Shown here: piece after piece, positions 18,818-27,340 of the stretch
How the letters are laid out: every line of letters begins with the position of its first letter
Position numbering within the stretch: the stretch's first letter is position 1
Origin: Magnetaquicoccus sp039908525
Lineage (GTDB): Bacteria > Pseudomonadota > Magnetococcia > Magnetococcales > Magnetaquicoccaceae
NCBI GenBank assembly: GCA_039908525.1
Contig: JAMOAY010000009.1
Location: 1-64,000 of the forward strand
Direction: 5' to 3'
Length of the DNA: 64,000 nt
Translations under genes and position numbers: made by a program
Notes under the pieces: generated by a model
What the model was told of the DNA's origin: nothing
Databases searched by the model: none
What the model saw: only the letters and a program-made list of their open reading frames with translations

Positions 18818-19253
18818 GTTTCAAGAAGCCGCGTGATCGTGACAGCCAAAGCCCGAGGAACCAGACAAACCAAACATAATCGCACACTACATGGATTCAA
18901 CACAATGGGGAAAATTTTGCCGACCGCTCTCTGGTGCGGGGAGGGGGAGGAGGTGGCCAGAAAGAGGTACATTATGCCGTGATGGTGGTCGCAACGATGC
19001 AAAAACTGCCCCGTCTGCGGGGGTGGCGCGGTGCTGCAGAGGCCCTCCTTGCCGTTTGACTGGCGACAGGAGGTGGAACAGGGAAGGGGGTGTCGGCGTT
19101 TGGTTTGAGAAAAAAAGCTGGCAACAAACAGGGTTGGCCCAAGATCCTACAGACGGTCGGTGGGGGATGGCAGAAAAGAGCCTGTTTTTCGGCTGTGGCA
19201 TGGGGGTTGCTTTCTGACGAGGGAGTTCAGGCAACCTCGAGAGGTGTTTTGTT
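18818..19253. other. Divergent intergenic region between mazG and flgF
   Basis: A 436-bp region between divergent genes. It holds the sigma54-type flgF promoter at 19196-19211. The rest must contain the mazG-typA promoter, but I see no convincing sigma70 boxes. Open frames here (one of 108 codons on the plus strand) have no ribosome site or recognisable product and are probably chance. Confidence 0.6.
19196..19211 (+). promoter_or_regulatory. Sigma54 (-24/-12) promoter of the flagellar operon
   Basis: TGGCATGGGGGTTGCT matches the sigma54 consensus TGGCACG-N4-TTGCW at all but one position. The GG and GC dinucleotides are exactly ten bases apart. Transcription would begin near 19222, about 30 bp before the flgF ATG. 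Middle-class flagellar operons are commonly sigma54-dependent in Pseudomonadota, so an NtrC-type activator elsewhere would be needed. Confidence 0.8.
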
Positions 19254-20057
19254 ATGGATAGCGGATTGTTTGCAGCGGTCAATGGTGCCTTGCGGGCCGA
19301 GATGCGTATGGATCTCCTGGCCAACAACCTGGCCAACGTCAGCACCACCGGGTTCAAGGAGAACGAAATCACCTTCGACTCCTACATGACCAAGCCGGGT
19401 CCGCAGCAGTTTCCGTTGCCGGACGGTTCTTTCATGGGGCTGCACGGTCCCAACACGATTCCTTTCCCCTTCAGCAATCCGGCGACCAACGCCTACAGTG
19501 TGACCTATCCCCGGGCCAGCGGCACCCATACCAATCTGGCGCAGGGAGGGATCAGTCCGACCGGCAGCGCCCTGGATGTGGCCATTGACGGGCAGGGCTT
19601 TTTTGTGCTCAGCACCCCCGAGGGGCGGCGCTATACCCGGGATGGCGCCTTTGCCGTCAATGCCCAGGGGGAGTTGGTCTCCAAGGATGGTTATGCGGTG
19701 ATGGGCGCCGGTGGAACCTCCCTGACGGTGGGCAGTGGACGTATCGAGATCAGCCCGGATGGCACCATCGCCAATGCCGCGAGCACCGTGGGTCGCTTGA
19801 TGCGGGTGGGTCTACCGGCGGAGAGTCTGGAAAAGGTGGGTGGCAACCTGTACAAGGCACCGGTCGATCAGGAGATCAACATGGATACGGCCACCGGCAG
19901 CTTTCTGCAGGGGTTCCTGGAACAATCCAACGCCAATGTGGTGCGCGGCATGACCCAGATGATCGAGGTCAACCGGGCTTTTGAGCTTTACATGCAGATG
20001 ATCAAGGCCCTGGATGGTCTGGATGGGCAGGCCGTCCAGATCGGGCGTCTCGGCTAG
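19254..20057 (+). CDS. flgF: Flagellar proximal rod protein FlgF
   Basis: A 267-residue rod protein, first gene of the operon, with GAGAGGTG before the ATG. The N-terminus has the flagellar rod/hook signature LLANNLANVSTTGFK. The C-terminus has the matching heptad helix (EVNRAFELYMQMIKALDG). These two helices pack together in the axial structure. The central segment has the FlgE/F/G-like ALDVAIDGQGFF strand pattern. FlgF is distinguished from FlgG by its position and the shorter, divergent N-terminal helix. It is exported by the flagellar type III apparatus and has no cleaved signal. Confidence 0.93.
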   Translation: MDSGLFAAVNGALRAEMRMDLLANNLANVSTTGFKENEITFDSYMTKPGPQQFPLPDGSFMGLHGPNTIPFPFSNPATNAYSVTYPRASGTHTNLAQGGISPTGSALDVAIDGQGFFVLSTPEGRRYTRDGAFAVNAQGELVSKDGYAVMGAGGTSLTVGSGRIEISPDGTIANAASTVGRLMRVGLPAESLEKVGGNLYKAPVDQEINMDTATGSFLQGFLEQSNANVVRGMTQMIEVNRAFELYMQMIKALDGLDGQAVQIGRLG

Positions 20058-20132
20058 GTTGGCAAGGTTTCCGCCGCATAACGATTACCATGGCCGACCG
20101 GTCATGATGGACTACTGGGGAGAAGACGACAG

Positions 20133-20936
20133 ATGATTCGTTCACTTTGGACGGCCGCCACCGGCATGCAGGCACAGCAACTGAATATTGATGTCATTTC
20201 CAACAATCTGGCCAACGTCAATACCTCCGGGTTCAAATATTCCCGTGCGTCGTTTCAGGATCTGCTCTATGCCAATCTGCGTCCTGCCGGCAGTGAGACG
20301 GCGCAAACGGGTACCCAGATTCCTGCGGGCATTCAGTTGGGACATGGGGTGAAGGCGGTGGCCGTCACCAAGGAGTTTACCCAGGGCAGTGCCATTCCCA
20401 CCAGTGAGGATCCTTTCAACGTCGATCTGTTCATCAGTGGCCAGGGGTTTTTCCAGATTGAAAAGCCGGGCGGGGAGATCGCCTATACCCGTGACGGGCA
20501 CTTTACCATCAACAAGGATGGAGACATCGTGACGGCCGACGGGTACAACCTGGTGGGTGGCAGAAGCGTCAAGCAGCAGGGGGATTTGGGCGTCATCATC
20601 GAGTCCTCCGGTGTCGTCAAGCGGATCAATTCCAAGAATGAGCAGACCAATGTTTCACAGGTTGTCCTGGCCAATTTTGTCAATCCTTCCGGTTTGACCG
20701 CCATCGGCAACAACCTGTTTGTGGAGAGTGTGGCCTCCGGGACCCCCATCACCGGCAATCCGGACGAGAACAACGGCATGGGCAGTCTCAAACAGCATGT
20801 GGTCGAGCAGTCCAACGTCAATATGGTCAGTGAAATGGTGGACATGATCGCCACCCAGCGTGCCTACGAAGTGGGCACCAAGTCGATCCAAACGGCAGAC
20901 TCCATGTTGGGTCTGGCTGCCCAGCTGAAACGTTAA
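20133..20936 (+). CDS. flgG: Flagellar distal rod protein FlgG
   Basis: A 267-residue distal rod protein. It begins MIRSLWTAATGMQAQQ with the rod signature ISNNLANVNTSGFK, and ends with the helix around NMVSEMVDMIATQRAYEVG. Both are typical FlgG sequences, and the length is normal. It lies 75 bp after flgF. A weak partial sigma54-like sequence occurs in that gap, but cotranscription with flgF is more likely. The rod protein is exported through the flagellar type III pathway. Confidence 0.97.
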   Translation: MIRSLWTAATGMQAQQLNIDVISNNLANVNTSGFKYSRASFQDLLYANLRPAGSETAQTGTQIPAGIQLGHGVKAVAVTKEFTQGSAIPTSEDPFNVDLFISGQGFFQIEKPGGEIAYTRDGHFTINKDGDIVTADGYNLVGGRSVKQQGDLGVIIESSGVVKRINSKNEQTNVSQVVLANFVNPSGLTAIGNNLFVESVASGTPITGNPDENNGMGSLKQHVVEQSNVNMVSEMVDMIATQRAYEVGTKSIQTADSMLGLAAQLKR

Positions 20937-20941
20937 GCACG

Positions 20942-21649
20942 ATGCGCGTTCTGGCCCTGGCCCTGGCGCTGTGGTGGGGGTGGTTTGACAGCAGCCTGGG
21001 CTGGGCGCAGACTCTCTCCCGCAGTGAAGTGGAAGGGGCGGTGGAGATGCGTCTGCATGCCCTGCTGGAAGGGACGGAGCGTGGTCTGTACGTTTCTCGC
21101 CTGACCTGCCCGACCGATCTGAAGCTTGCCGACGGGGCGGTGACCTGGGAGTTGGCACCTGGGGTGGAGCGTTGGGAGGCCGGTCGGCATACATTGCCCG
21201 TCACGGTGTTTGTGGAGGGTGCCACGGCGGCCCGCGTGCAGGTGTCGGTCACCCTGAAACAGCGGATTGCGGTTCCGGTGCCGGCGCGGGATCTCAAACG
21301 GGGTGAGGTGATCGGCTCCGGGGATGTGGTGTTGCGGGATCTGGATCTCGCCGCACCCCTGCCCGACCGCCTGCGGGATCCCCAGGAGGCCACGGGCAAG
21401 GCGATCAACCGGGATGTGCGGGAGGGGCAGCCCCTGCAGGCCAAGTGGCTGGAAGCGCCGGTGGTGGTGAAACGCGGGGATCGCATCCGGGTGACACTGA
21501 TCCGGGGTGGGCTGAAAATCGAGACCACGGGCGTGGCGCTGCAGAATGGGCGGATCGGGGAGCATATTCCGCTGCGCAATACCGAAAGCAAGACAGTGTA
21601 TGATGCGCAGATCATCGCGCCGGGCGAGGGGCAGGTGCGCTCCTGGTAA
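20942..21649 (+). CDS. flgA: Flagellar P-ring assembly chaperone FlgA
   Basis: A 235-residue periplasmic protein starting 5 bp after flgG. The first 22 or so residues are a Sec signal peptide ending near GWAQ. The body contains the SAF/ChapFlgA domain, including the RDLKRGEVI and REGQPLQAKWLEAP segments. FlgA assists FlgI polymerisation into the P ring around the rod. Its place just before flgH and flgI matches this job. Confidence 0.93.
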   Translation: MRVLALALALWWGWFDSSLGWAQTLSRSEVEGAVEMRLHALLEGTERGLYVSRLTCPTDLKLADGAVTWELAPGVERWEAGRHTLPVTVFVEGATAARVQVSVTLKQRIAVPVPARDLKRGEVIGSGDVVLRDLDLAAPLPDRLRDPQEATGKAINRDVREGQPLQAKWLEAPVVVKRGDRIRVTLIRGGLKIETTGVALQNGRIGEHIPLRNTESKTVYDAQIIAPGEGQVRSW

Positions 21650-21672
21650 CCATGAGGCAGGGGAGAACGGAT

Positions 21673-22365
21673 ATGGATCGCAAAACGGGTTGGGCAGGGA
21701 TCGTGCTGGCGCTGTTGGCCTTGGGCGTCAGCGGTTGCAGCATGACCCGGGCATCGGCGCGTCCACCGGCGCCCATCGCGGTGGTGCAGCCGGTACCGCC
21801 GGAAAACCTGGTGCCCAGGAAGGGTTCGATCTGGCAAACCTCCGACCGCAATACCCTGTTCCTGGACAACAAGGCGCGCAATGTGGGGGATATCGTCACC
21901 GTCAAGATCGTCGAGACCTCGAATGCGAAAAAGGAGGCCAAAACGGATCTGACCCGCAACGGGAACAACAGTTTTGGCCTGACGGGCGTTTTGAGTCCCG
22001 GAGGCATCCTGGGTGCCAAGCTGCCTGCGGCTGGGGTCTCCGGGGGGGTCACCAATGGCAATACCTTCAGCGGTGAGGGCAAGACGGAGCGCAAGAGCGA
22101 TTTGAAGGCGATCGTCTCCTGTGTGGTGACCGAAATTCTGACCAATGGCAACCTGCGTGTTGAAGGGCGTCAGGATATCACGGTCAACAACGAGAACCAG
22201 TTTATTCTGCTGTCCGGAGTGATCCGCCCGGAGGATATTACGCCAGACAACGCGGTCAACTCCACGCAGATGGCGGATGCCCGTATCGAATACAGCGGCG
22301 AGGGGGATGCCAACGATCAACAGCGTGGCTCCTGGATCAGCCGCATCTTCTCTGCTGTCAACTGA
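21673..22365 (+). CDS. flgH: Flagellar L-ring lipoprotein FlgH
   Basis: A 230-residue outer-membrane lipoprotein. I prefer the ATG at 21673 (MDRKTG), with GGGGAGA before it, over an in-frame ATG at 21652. The lipobox VSGC follows a short hydrophobic signal. The core contains the family SDRNTLFLDNKARNVGDIVTVKI region. The C-terminus has the typical GNLRVEGRQDITVNNENQ and IRPEDI strands. FlgH forms the L ring in the outer membrane and thus indicates a Gram-negative envelope. Confidence 0.95.
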   Translation: MDRKTGWAGIVLALLALGVSGCSMTRASARPPAPIAVVQPVPPENLVPRKGSIWQTSDRNTLFLDNKARNVGDIVTVKIVETSNAKKEAKTDLTRNGNNSFGLTGVLSPGGILGAKLPAAGVSGGVTNGNTFSGEGKTERKSDLKAIVSCVVTEILTNGNLRVEGRQDITVNNENQFILLSGVIRPEDITPDNAVNSTQMADARIEYSGEGDANDQQRGSWISRIFSAVN

Positions 22366-22379
22366 GCCCTGTGATCGTG

Positions 22380-23483
22380 ATGAAACCTTTTTCGATGCTG
22401 TGCTGTGGGTTGGCCGTTCTGCTGCTGGGGTGGGCGGATGTGGCGCAGGCGGCCCGCTTGAAGGATGTGGTGGATATCGAAGGGGTGCGGGGCAACCCTT
22501 TGACCGGTTTTGGGGTGGTGGTGGGTTTGAACGGCACCGGGGACTCCAGTGTCAGTTTCACCGGCCAGTCGCTGCGCATGATGCTGGAGCGGATGGGCAT
22601 CTATACCGATCCCGCCCAGCAGGTCAAGGCCAAGAATGTCGCCTCGGTGATGGTGACGGCCACCCTGCCGCCGTTTGCCCGGCAGGGTGGCAAGCTGGAT
22701 GTCACCCTCTCTTCCCTGGGTGATGCCAAGAATCTCCAGGGAGGCACCCTGATCCTGACCCCGCTCAAAGGGGCGGACGGCAAGGTGTATGCAGTCGCCC
22801 AGGGACCGGTCTCCATCGGCGGGTTTGCCGCCGAGGGGGTGGCCCAGTCGGTGCAGAAAAACCATCCCACGGTGGCCCGTATCGCCGGTGGTGGTGTCAT
22901 CGAGCGGGAGATCAATTTCGAACTGAACCAGGAGTACCAGTTGCAGCTGGCCCTGCGCAACCCCGACTTTACCACCGCCAACCGGGTGGTCAAATCCATC
23001 AACAATCTGTTCGGAGAGCCGTTGGCCACCGCCCGCGATTCGGGCACCATCCAGTTGGCTGTGCCCACCAGCTATCAGGGCAAGGTAGTGGATTTCGTCT
23101 CCCGCCTGGAAAATCTCCAGGTGGACCCCGATCAGTCGGCCAAGGTGGTGATCAACGAACGCACCGGGACCATTGTCATGGGTGAAAACGTGCGGGTCTC
23201 CACCGTGGCCCTGGCCCATGGGGGGTTGAGTATTCGCATTACCGAGTCGCCCCAGGTCAGCCAGCCCAACAGCCGTTCTGGAGGTTCAACCACGGTGACG
23301 CCCAAGACCAACATCGATGCCAAAGAACAGGAGGGCAAGGTGCTGGAGATGGAGGCCGGGGTCACCCTGGGCGAGTTGGTGCGCGGTCTCAACGCCATCG
23401 GCGTCACCCCGCGGGATCTGATTGCCATTTTGCAGTCCGTCAAGGCCTCGGGCGCTTTGCAGGCGGAATTGGAGGTGATGTGA
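22380..23483 (+). CDS. flgI: Flagellar P-ring protein FlgI
   Basis: A 367-residue periplasmic ring protein. It has a signal peptide cleaved near AQAA, then the highly conserved RLKDVVDIEGVRGNPLTGFG and VVGLNGTGDS segments. The usual motif NERTGTIVMG and the C-terminal LNAIGVTPRDLIAILQ are present. The start may be the ATG at 22380 or a GTG nine bases earlier. The stop codon overlaps the flgJ ATG in a TGATG arrangement. FlgI polymerises in the periplasm around the rod with help from FlgA. Confidence 0.96.
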   Translation: MKPFSMLCCGLAVLLLGWADVAQAARLKDVVDIEGVRGNPLTGFGVVVGLNGTGDSSVSFTGQSLRMMLERMGIYTDPAQQVKAKNVASVMVTATLPPFARQGGKLDVTLSSLGDAKNLQGGTLILTPLKGADGKVYAVAQGPVSIGGFAAEGVAQSVQKNHPTVARIAGGGVIEREINFELNQEYQLQLALRNPDFTTANRVVKSINNLFGEPLATARDSGTIQLAVPTSYQGKVVDFVSRLENLQVDPDQSAKVVINERTGTIVMGENVRVSTVALAHGGLSIRITESPQVSQPNSRSGGSTTVTPKTNIDAKEQEGKVLEMEAGVTLGELVRGLNAIGVTPRDLIAILQSVKASGALQAELEVM

Positions 23484-23896
23484 TGAGCGATCTGCCTGCC
23501 ATTGGTTCACCTTTGCCCTCTTCTGCGACCCTCTCGGCGCAGGACAAAAAGCGTTTGCAAGCCACGGCTGAGGAGTTCGAAGCGCTGTTCATCAAACAGA
23601 TGCTCGGCTCCATGCGCAAAACGGTGCCCAAGAGCCAGGAAAAAGAGGGGGCCATGATCCGAGAAAGTGAAGGGGAAAAAATATTCCGTGACTTGCTGGA
23701 TGGTGAGTATGCTAAAGTGATGAGCCAGAGAAAGAACGGCCTCGGTTTGAAAGAGGCGCTGTTGAAGTATTTGGCGAATCAGACCGGACAGACGAAAGTC
23801 GACCCTCAGACCGAGGTGGCACGGTTGCGGTCCCAGTCGGACGCACTCACTACAGCTGCGCACATGCCCGTCAAACCCGGAACCGGGGGAGAGTAG
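23483..23896 (+). CDS. flgJ: Rod-binding protein FlgJ, N-terminal domain only
   Basis: A 137-residue protein matching only the rod-binding half of FlgJ, with the signature EEFEALFIKQMLGSMRKT and the later GEKIFRDLLDGEYAKVMSQ. The C-terminal muramidase domain of enterobacterial FlgJ is absent. That is common in Alphaproteobacteria and others, where a separate hydrolase opens the peptidoglycan. The start overlaps the flgI stop by one base, suggesting translational coupling. Confidence 0.9.
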   Translation: MSDLPAIGSPLPSSATLSAQDKKRLQATAEEFEALFIKQMLGSMRKTVPKSQEKEGAMIRESEGEKIFRDLLDGEYAKVMSQRKNGLGLKEALLKYLANQTGQTKVDPQTEVARLRSQSDALTTAAHMPVKPGTGGE

Positions 23897-24001
23897 CCTG
23901 CGGGGTGCGCAGGGAGCGCGGGAATGGGGGCCCAGCCAGTCGGTTGTCCGGGGGGTGTTGACCGGTCGGCACTACGGCGTAAAAAGGAAACCCATTCCAT
24001 T

Positions 24002-24313
24002 ATGGTCACCAGAATAAAAAGCGTCACCGTTGGCAAACTGGGCCGGATTGCCGGCCAACGTGCCCCCAGGGCCGAGTCGGACGCCACTCAGTCCGCCTCG
24101 GACGTTCCACGCGGCGATGATGTGGTTTTCTCCTCCGATGCCCGTGTCATCGGCAAGGCCGATGAGGCGGTCGGGCGGGCTCCGGACGTGCGCATGGAGT
24201 TGGTGGCACCCATTCGTGAGGCGTTGATGGCAGGCAAGTACCGTGTCTCCAGCCTGGACGTGGCGGACAAAATTTTGCGTCAGGTGCTGATGGAACGCAA
24301 GAAGTCACCATGA
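24002..24313 (+). CDS. flgM: Anti-sigma28 factor FlgM
   Basis: A 103-residue protein with a disordered, Ala/Ser/Asp-rich N-terminus and the conserved C-terminal sigma-binding pattern GKYRVSSLDVADKIL. I chose the ATG at 24002; an AAGGAAA site lies about 13 bases upstream. FlgM binds FliA (sigma28) until the hook is finished and is then exported. The gene lies about 105 bp after flgJ and 33 bp before flgN, the classical pairing. The assignment rests on the C-terminal motif, size and position. Confidence 0.85.
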   Translation: MVTRIKSVTVGKLGRIAGQRAPRAESDATQSASDVPRGDDVVFSSDARVIGKADEAVGRAPDVRMELVAPIREALMAGKYRVSSLDVADKILRQVLMERKKSP

Positions 24314-24346
24314 CCTGTGGATAACCCCAGCATGATAGGTTGAACA

Positions 24347-24865
24347 ATGGCCGATTCGGGTAACGCTCTCCTCCACGAGGATCTGAACCAGTTGCAGCAG
24401 GTACTGGAACCGTTGGTGCAGCAGTTCACGCAGTTGCAGGGGGTACTGCTCCAGGAGCAGGAGATGTTGCGCAAGAGAGACACCGACGGATTGGAGTCTC
24501 TCTCCCGGCAAATCAGCGAACAGTTGAACCGGATTCGGGCCATAGACCAACTGCGCCAACGGATGACGGTGCAGATTGGCAACCGCTTGGGGATGCGGGT
24601 GGAGGGGCTGAGCCTGGAGGTGTTGGACCGGGCCATGGGGGGCAATACCGGTCTGCAGGAGATGCGCCTGCGCCTGCGGCAGAGCATTCACACCGCAGAC
24701 GCCATCAATCGAGAGAATCAGGCCATTTTTACCGGCGTGTTGGCCGCCACCGAATCCATCCTCTCCGCCTTGCAGGGGGGTACGTCGGGTGCCTCCGCCT
24801 CCTACAACCGCCTGGGTTCCCGGCGGACCAATTCGCGCTTCAATTTGTTGTCGAGACAATTATAA
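24347..24865 (+). CDS. flgN: FlgN-like flagellar export chaperone
   Basis: A 172-residue, almost wholly helical protein with heptad-rich segments and a basic, serine-rich C-terminal tail. Size, helical content and the position right after flgM fit FlgN, the chaperone of the hook-filament junction proteins FlgK and FlgL. Neither flgK nor flgL follows here; csrA comes next instead. FlgN proteins diverge quickly, so the assignment leans on context. Confidence 0.8.
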   Translation: MADSGNALLHEDLNQLQQVLEPLVQQFTQLQGVLLQEQEMLRKRDTDGLESLSRQISEQLNRIRAIDQLRQRMTVQIGNRLGMRVEGLSLEVLDRAMGGNTGLQEMRLRLRQSIHTADAINRENQAIFTGVLAATESILSALQGGTSGASASYNRLGSRRTNSRFNLLSRQL

Positions 24866-24933
24866 TTTTTGAGCAACCGGTATGCTGCGGTCGTTGCTGC
24901 GATATGCGGGCTGTTTTTTGTGGGGGGAACGGC

Positions 24934-25170
24934 ATGTTGATATTGACACGGCGTATTGGTGAGAGTTTGACCATTGGGGAGGAGATCAAGATCACCCTGT
25001 TGGGCATCAAGGGCAATCAGGTGCGCATCGGCATCGATGCCCCTCGGGACGTGGAGGTCCACCGGGAGGAGATCTATGACAAAATCAAGCGCGAGACCCG
25101 CAAGGCCAACCTGAAGACCTCGGACGCCGTGCTGGAGCAGGCCTCCCGGATCCTCTCCGGCAACCAGTAG
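24934..25170 (+). CDS. csrA: Carbon storage regulator CsrA
   Basis: A 78-residue RNA-binding translational regulator. The start giving MLILTRRIGESLTIG is unambiguous, with a GGGGGGAA purine-rich site upstream. The beta-strand core RRIGES and the RNA-contacting segment APRDVEVHREEIYDKI are intact. CsrA dimers bind GGA motifs in mRNA leaders and often control flagellar and c-di-GMP genes. It closes the flagellar operon, as seen in other bacteria where csrA is tied to flagellar clusters. The stop lies 4 bp from the convergent diguanylate cyclase gene. Confidence 0.96.
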   Translation: MLILTRRIGESLTIGEEIKITLLGIKGNQVRIGIDAPRDVEVHREEIYDKIKRETRKANLKTSDAVLEQASRILSGNQ

Positions 25171-25174
25171 CGGC

Positions 25175-26200
25175 TCAGTGTGACACCCTGGAACGGCCCG
25201 CCGCTTTGGCCCGGTAGAGCGCGGCGTCGGCTTGTTCCCACAGCGCCTTGAAGGCAACCCCCGGTTGCCAGCGGGCCAACCCCACACTGACGCCCAGGGG
25301 AGGGGCGCCGGTCGCCTGGATGTGCAGGTCGGCCACCGCCTGACAGAGCCGGCCCATCAACTGTTGGCCATTGTCCAGGGTGGTGTTGGGCAGAATCATG
25401 GCAAACTCATCTCCCCCCACCCTGGCCAGCAGGTCGGTGTCCCGCACGATTCCAGCAAAGGCGTGCGCCACCTGTTTCAGGGCCGCATCCCCCTCGGCAT
25501 GTCCCAGACGGTCGTTGATGGCCTTGAAATGGTCCAGATCCAGACAGGCCAGTACCAACGGCTGGTTGTAGCGTTCCGCCTTGGCCAACTCCAGCAGCAT
25601 GCGCTCCTCGAACACACGGCGGTTGACCAGACCTGTCAACGCATCCCGGCGTGCCTGGTTGTACAACTCTTCGTAGGCCAGGGTCCGCTGCAGCGGGCCA
25701 TACAACTCCGGCAACACCGCCTCCAACAGCGCAAGCCCCGCCGGATTCTCCCTGCCAGGATCCCCGTGCAGGAGCAGGAGCGCATCCTGCCGATCCGGGC
25801 TCACCGGCCAACCGTGATAGAACAGCCGATAGTGCCCAGCCACCTGACCGTGGAACGGACCGCAGGTACGGGTGTGCAGGAGATCCTGGGCGATGGCCAG
25901 CAACTCCTGTCGGGGTTCGCCCGGACAGACGCAGACCATGGAGGGATTTCTGGGATCAAAGGGGTGGTAGGCCAGCAGCTGGTGGCCCCAATGGGGCATC
26001 AACCAGTGGGAAAAGGCCTCCACCATGGCGCTCAGATCCAGCGCCTCCGCCAGGCGGCGATGCAGCTCATAGACACGTCCCAACCATTCGGTCTGCCGCT
26101 TGTACTCCCGGAGCTCTTCGACCAGATCGACCGGATAGCGCGCAAACAGGACAGGATTGACCAAGGGCTGCTGACGGAGTGGTCCCACAGGTACACCCAT
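25175..26200 (-). CDS. Diguanylate cyclase (GGDEF)
   Basis: A 341-residue soluble protein with a strong GGAGGG ribosome site before its ATG. The first 170 residues form a GAF-like or unassigned sensory region (WLMPHWGHQLLAYHPFDPR). The C-terminal GGDEF domain has ALTGLVNRRVFEERM, the nucleotide-binding segment DLDHFKAINDRLGHAEGD and an intact active site VGGDEF. RDTD five residues before it fits a c-di-GMP inhibitory site. It is expected to make c-di-GMP from two GTP. It converges on csrA with almost no gap, so antisense interference at the 3' ends is possible. Confidence 0.93.
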   Translation of the reverse strand: MGVPVGPLRQQPLVNPVLFARYPVDLVEELREYKRQTEWLGRVYELHRRLAEALDLSAMVEAFSHWLMPHWGHQLLAYHPFDPRNPSMVCVCPGEPRQELLAIAQDLLHTRTCGPFHGQVAGHYRLFYHGWPVSPDRQDALLLLHGDPGRENPAGLALLEAVLPELYGPLQRTLAYEELYNQARRDALTGLVNRRVFEERMLLELAKAERYNQPLVLACLDLDHFKAINDRLGHAEGDAALKQVAHAFAGIVRDTDLLARVGGDEFAMILPNTTLDNGQQLMGRLCQAVADLHIQATGAPPLGVSVGLARWQPGVAFKALWEQADAALYRAKAAGRSRVSH

Positions 26201-26358
26201 GAAAAGTTTCCCTCCTTATGGTACGCATGTGTCCCAGAGGCGGAACGGGCGGATCCCCCCTGTGTGGCGAGGGAGCCGTTCGGCAACGGTTGGGAATTTT
26301 AAGAGTCCAGCAATAACCGTACCGAGAGCAGGAGAAGGGGCGCCGCCGGGGTGGTTGG

Positions 26359-26919
26359 CTATTTGCCTGCGGTGGCGCTCTGTGCTCCGTGAGAGAGGAC
26401 AATCCCCTGGAGACCCAGATTGTCCCGGATGATATCCGAGGCGTCAAAGGCTTGATCCTTGATCTGGAATGGCCCGGCATGCAGTTGGGTGTAGGTGGTG
26501 CCGTTGATCACGGCCGGGGAGAGGAAAAAGGGTATGTTCAAGCGTTGCAGACGCCCTTCCAGCGCTTCGGCCTCCGAGGCCTGCAGAAAGCTGCCGATAT
26601 GGACGGAAAAGCCCGCCAGCATGACCCGGGAGACCTCTGCCTGGTGGGGGCTGGAGGAGGCCACAGCCGCCACCGGCAGACCAGACGGGGCCTCCATGAC
26701 CTTGGGTGCGGGCATGGGTGCAACATGCGCCTCAGGCGCCGGCGTCGGCGCCTGCCGGGGCAAGGCGTAGACAAAGCTGCCATGTCCATAGGGATAGTAG
26801 GCCAGATAGCCGGGATAGTAGATCGTCTCCGCCTGCGCGGCCGTCACGATGCCGACGGTCAACACCCCGCCCAGGAGTGCGCCCACCCCTTTGCCGACTC
26901 CTGTTCTGTATTGTTTCAT
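26359..26919 (-). CDS. Exported SPOR-domain protein
   Basis: A 186-residue protein with an N-terminal signal peptide (about residues 1-30, ending AQAE). A Tyr/Gly/Pro-rich linker follows, then a C-terminal SPOR-like domain (about 100-175: FSVHIGSFLQASEAEAL, LHAGPF). SPOR domains bind denuded glycan strands of septal peptidoglycan. The start overlaps the stop of the upstream small exported protein (ATGA), so the two are translationally coupled. Together with the upstream lipoprotein they form an envelope cluster. A role at the division site is inferred from the domain only. Confidence 0.8.
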   Translation of the reverse strand: MKQYRTGVGKGVGALLGGVLTVGIVTAAQAETIYYPGYLAYYPYGHGSFVYALPRQAPTPAPEAHVAPMPAPKVMEAPSGLPVAAVASSSPHQAEVSRVMLAGFSVHIGSFLQASEAEALEGRLQRLNIPFFLSPAVINGTTYTQLHAGPFQIKDQAFDASDIIRDNLGLQGIVLSHGAQSATAGK

Positions 26920-27272
26920 TCGCCGATCCCTCCATAGACGCCGGCCGGACGGCTCTGCACGATGACCGGCTGGACGGGTACCGTCTGCACCGGCATGCTG
27001 ACCGCAGCGTGCTGGGAGGCGACGGGATAGCGTCCCTCCACAGTCGGCACCGAGGCATAGACGGTGGAGGGCAGATGACCCCAGGAGCGGGCAGGGGTGT
27101 TATAGACCGCCAACCCGCCTGGGCGTGCGACCGATTGTGGGGTCGCGGAGGAGAACCAACTCTCCCAGAACCACTCCGCCTGCGCTGTCCGGGGCAACGT
27201 CACTGCGCCAGTCGCCAGGGTGGCCACCAGACACACCCCCATCCATCCCCTGTTTCCCGTCCTTGTCGCCAT
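26916..27272 (-). CDS. Small exported protein of unknown function
   Basis: A 118-residue protein. The ATG at 27272 is set by a perfect AAAGGAGG ribosome site. An N-terminal signal peptide (about residues 1-32, ending TAQAE) is followed by an aromatic stretch, EWFWESWF, and a Val/Pro/Ser-rich low-complexity remainder. No domain is recognised. It lies between a lipoprotein gene and a SPOR gene on the same strand and overlaps the latter by four bases, so it probably acts with them in the periplasm or outer envelope. Confidence 0.7.
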   Translation of the reverse strand: MATRTGNRGWMGVCLVATLATGAVTLPRTAQAEWFWESWFSSATPQSVARPGGLAVYNTPARSWGHLPSTVYASVPTVEGRYPVASQHAAVSMPVQTVPVQPVIVQSRPAGVYGGIGE

Positions 27273-27340
27273 GGCGATCCTCCTTTCCTCTTGAGTATGT
27301 GTGAGATTCAAACAAGCTGCCGCACAGGGACAAACCCGGA

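Noticed and set aside
18891..19217. 108-codon plus-strand frame upstream of flgF
   Set aside because: It has Arg/Gly-rich random-like composition, no ribosome site, and it runs through the sigma54 promoter.
20062..20080. Possible second sigma54 site before flgG (TGGCAAGGTTTCCGC)
   Set aside because: The spacing fits, but the -12 element reads CCGC instead of TTGC. With the strong site upstream of flgF a second promoter is not needed.
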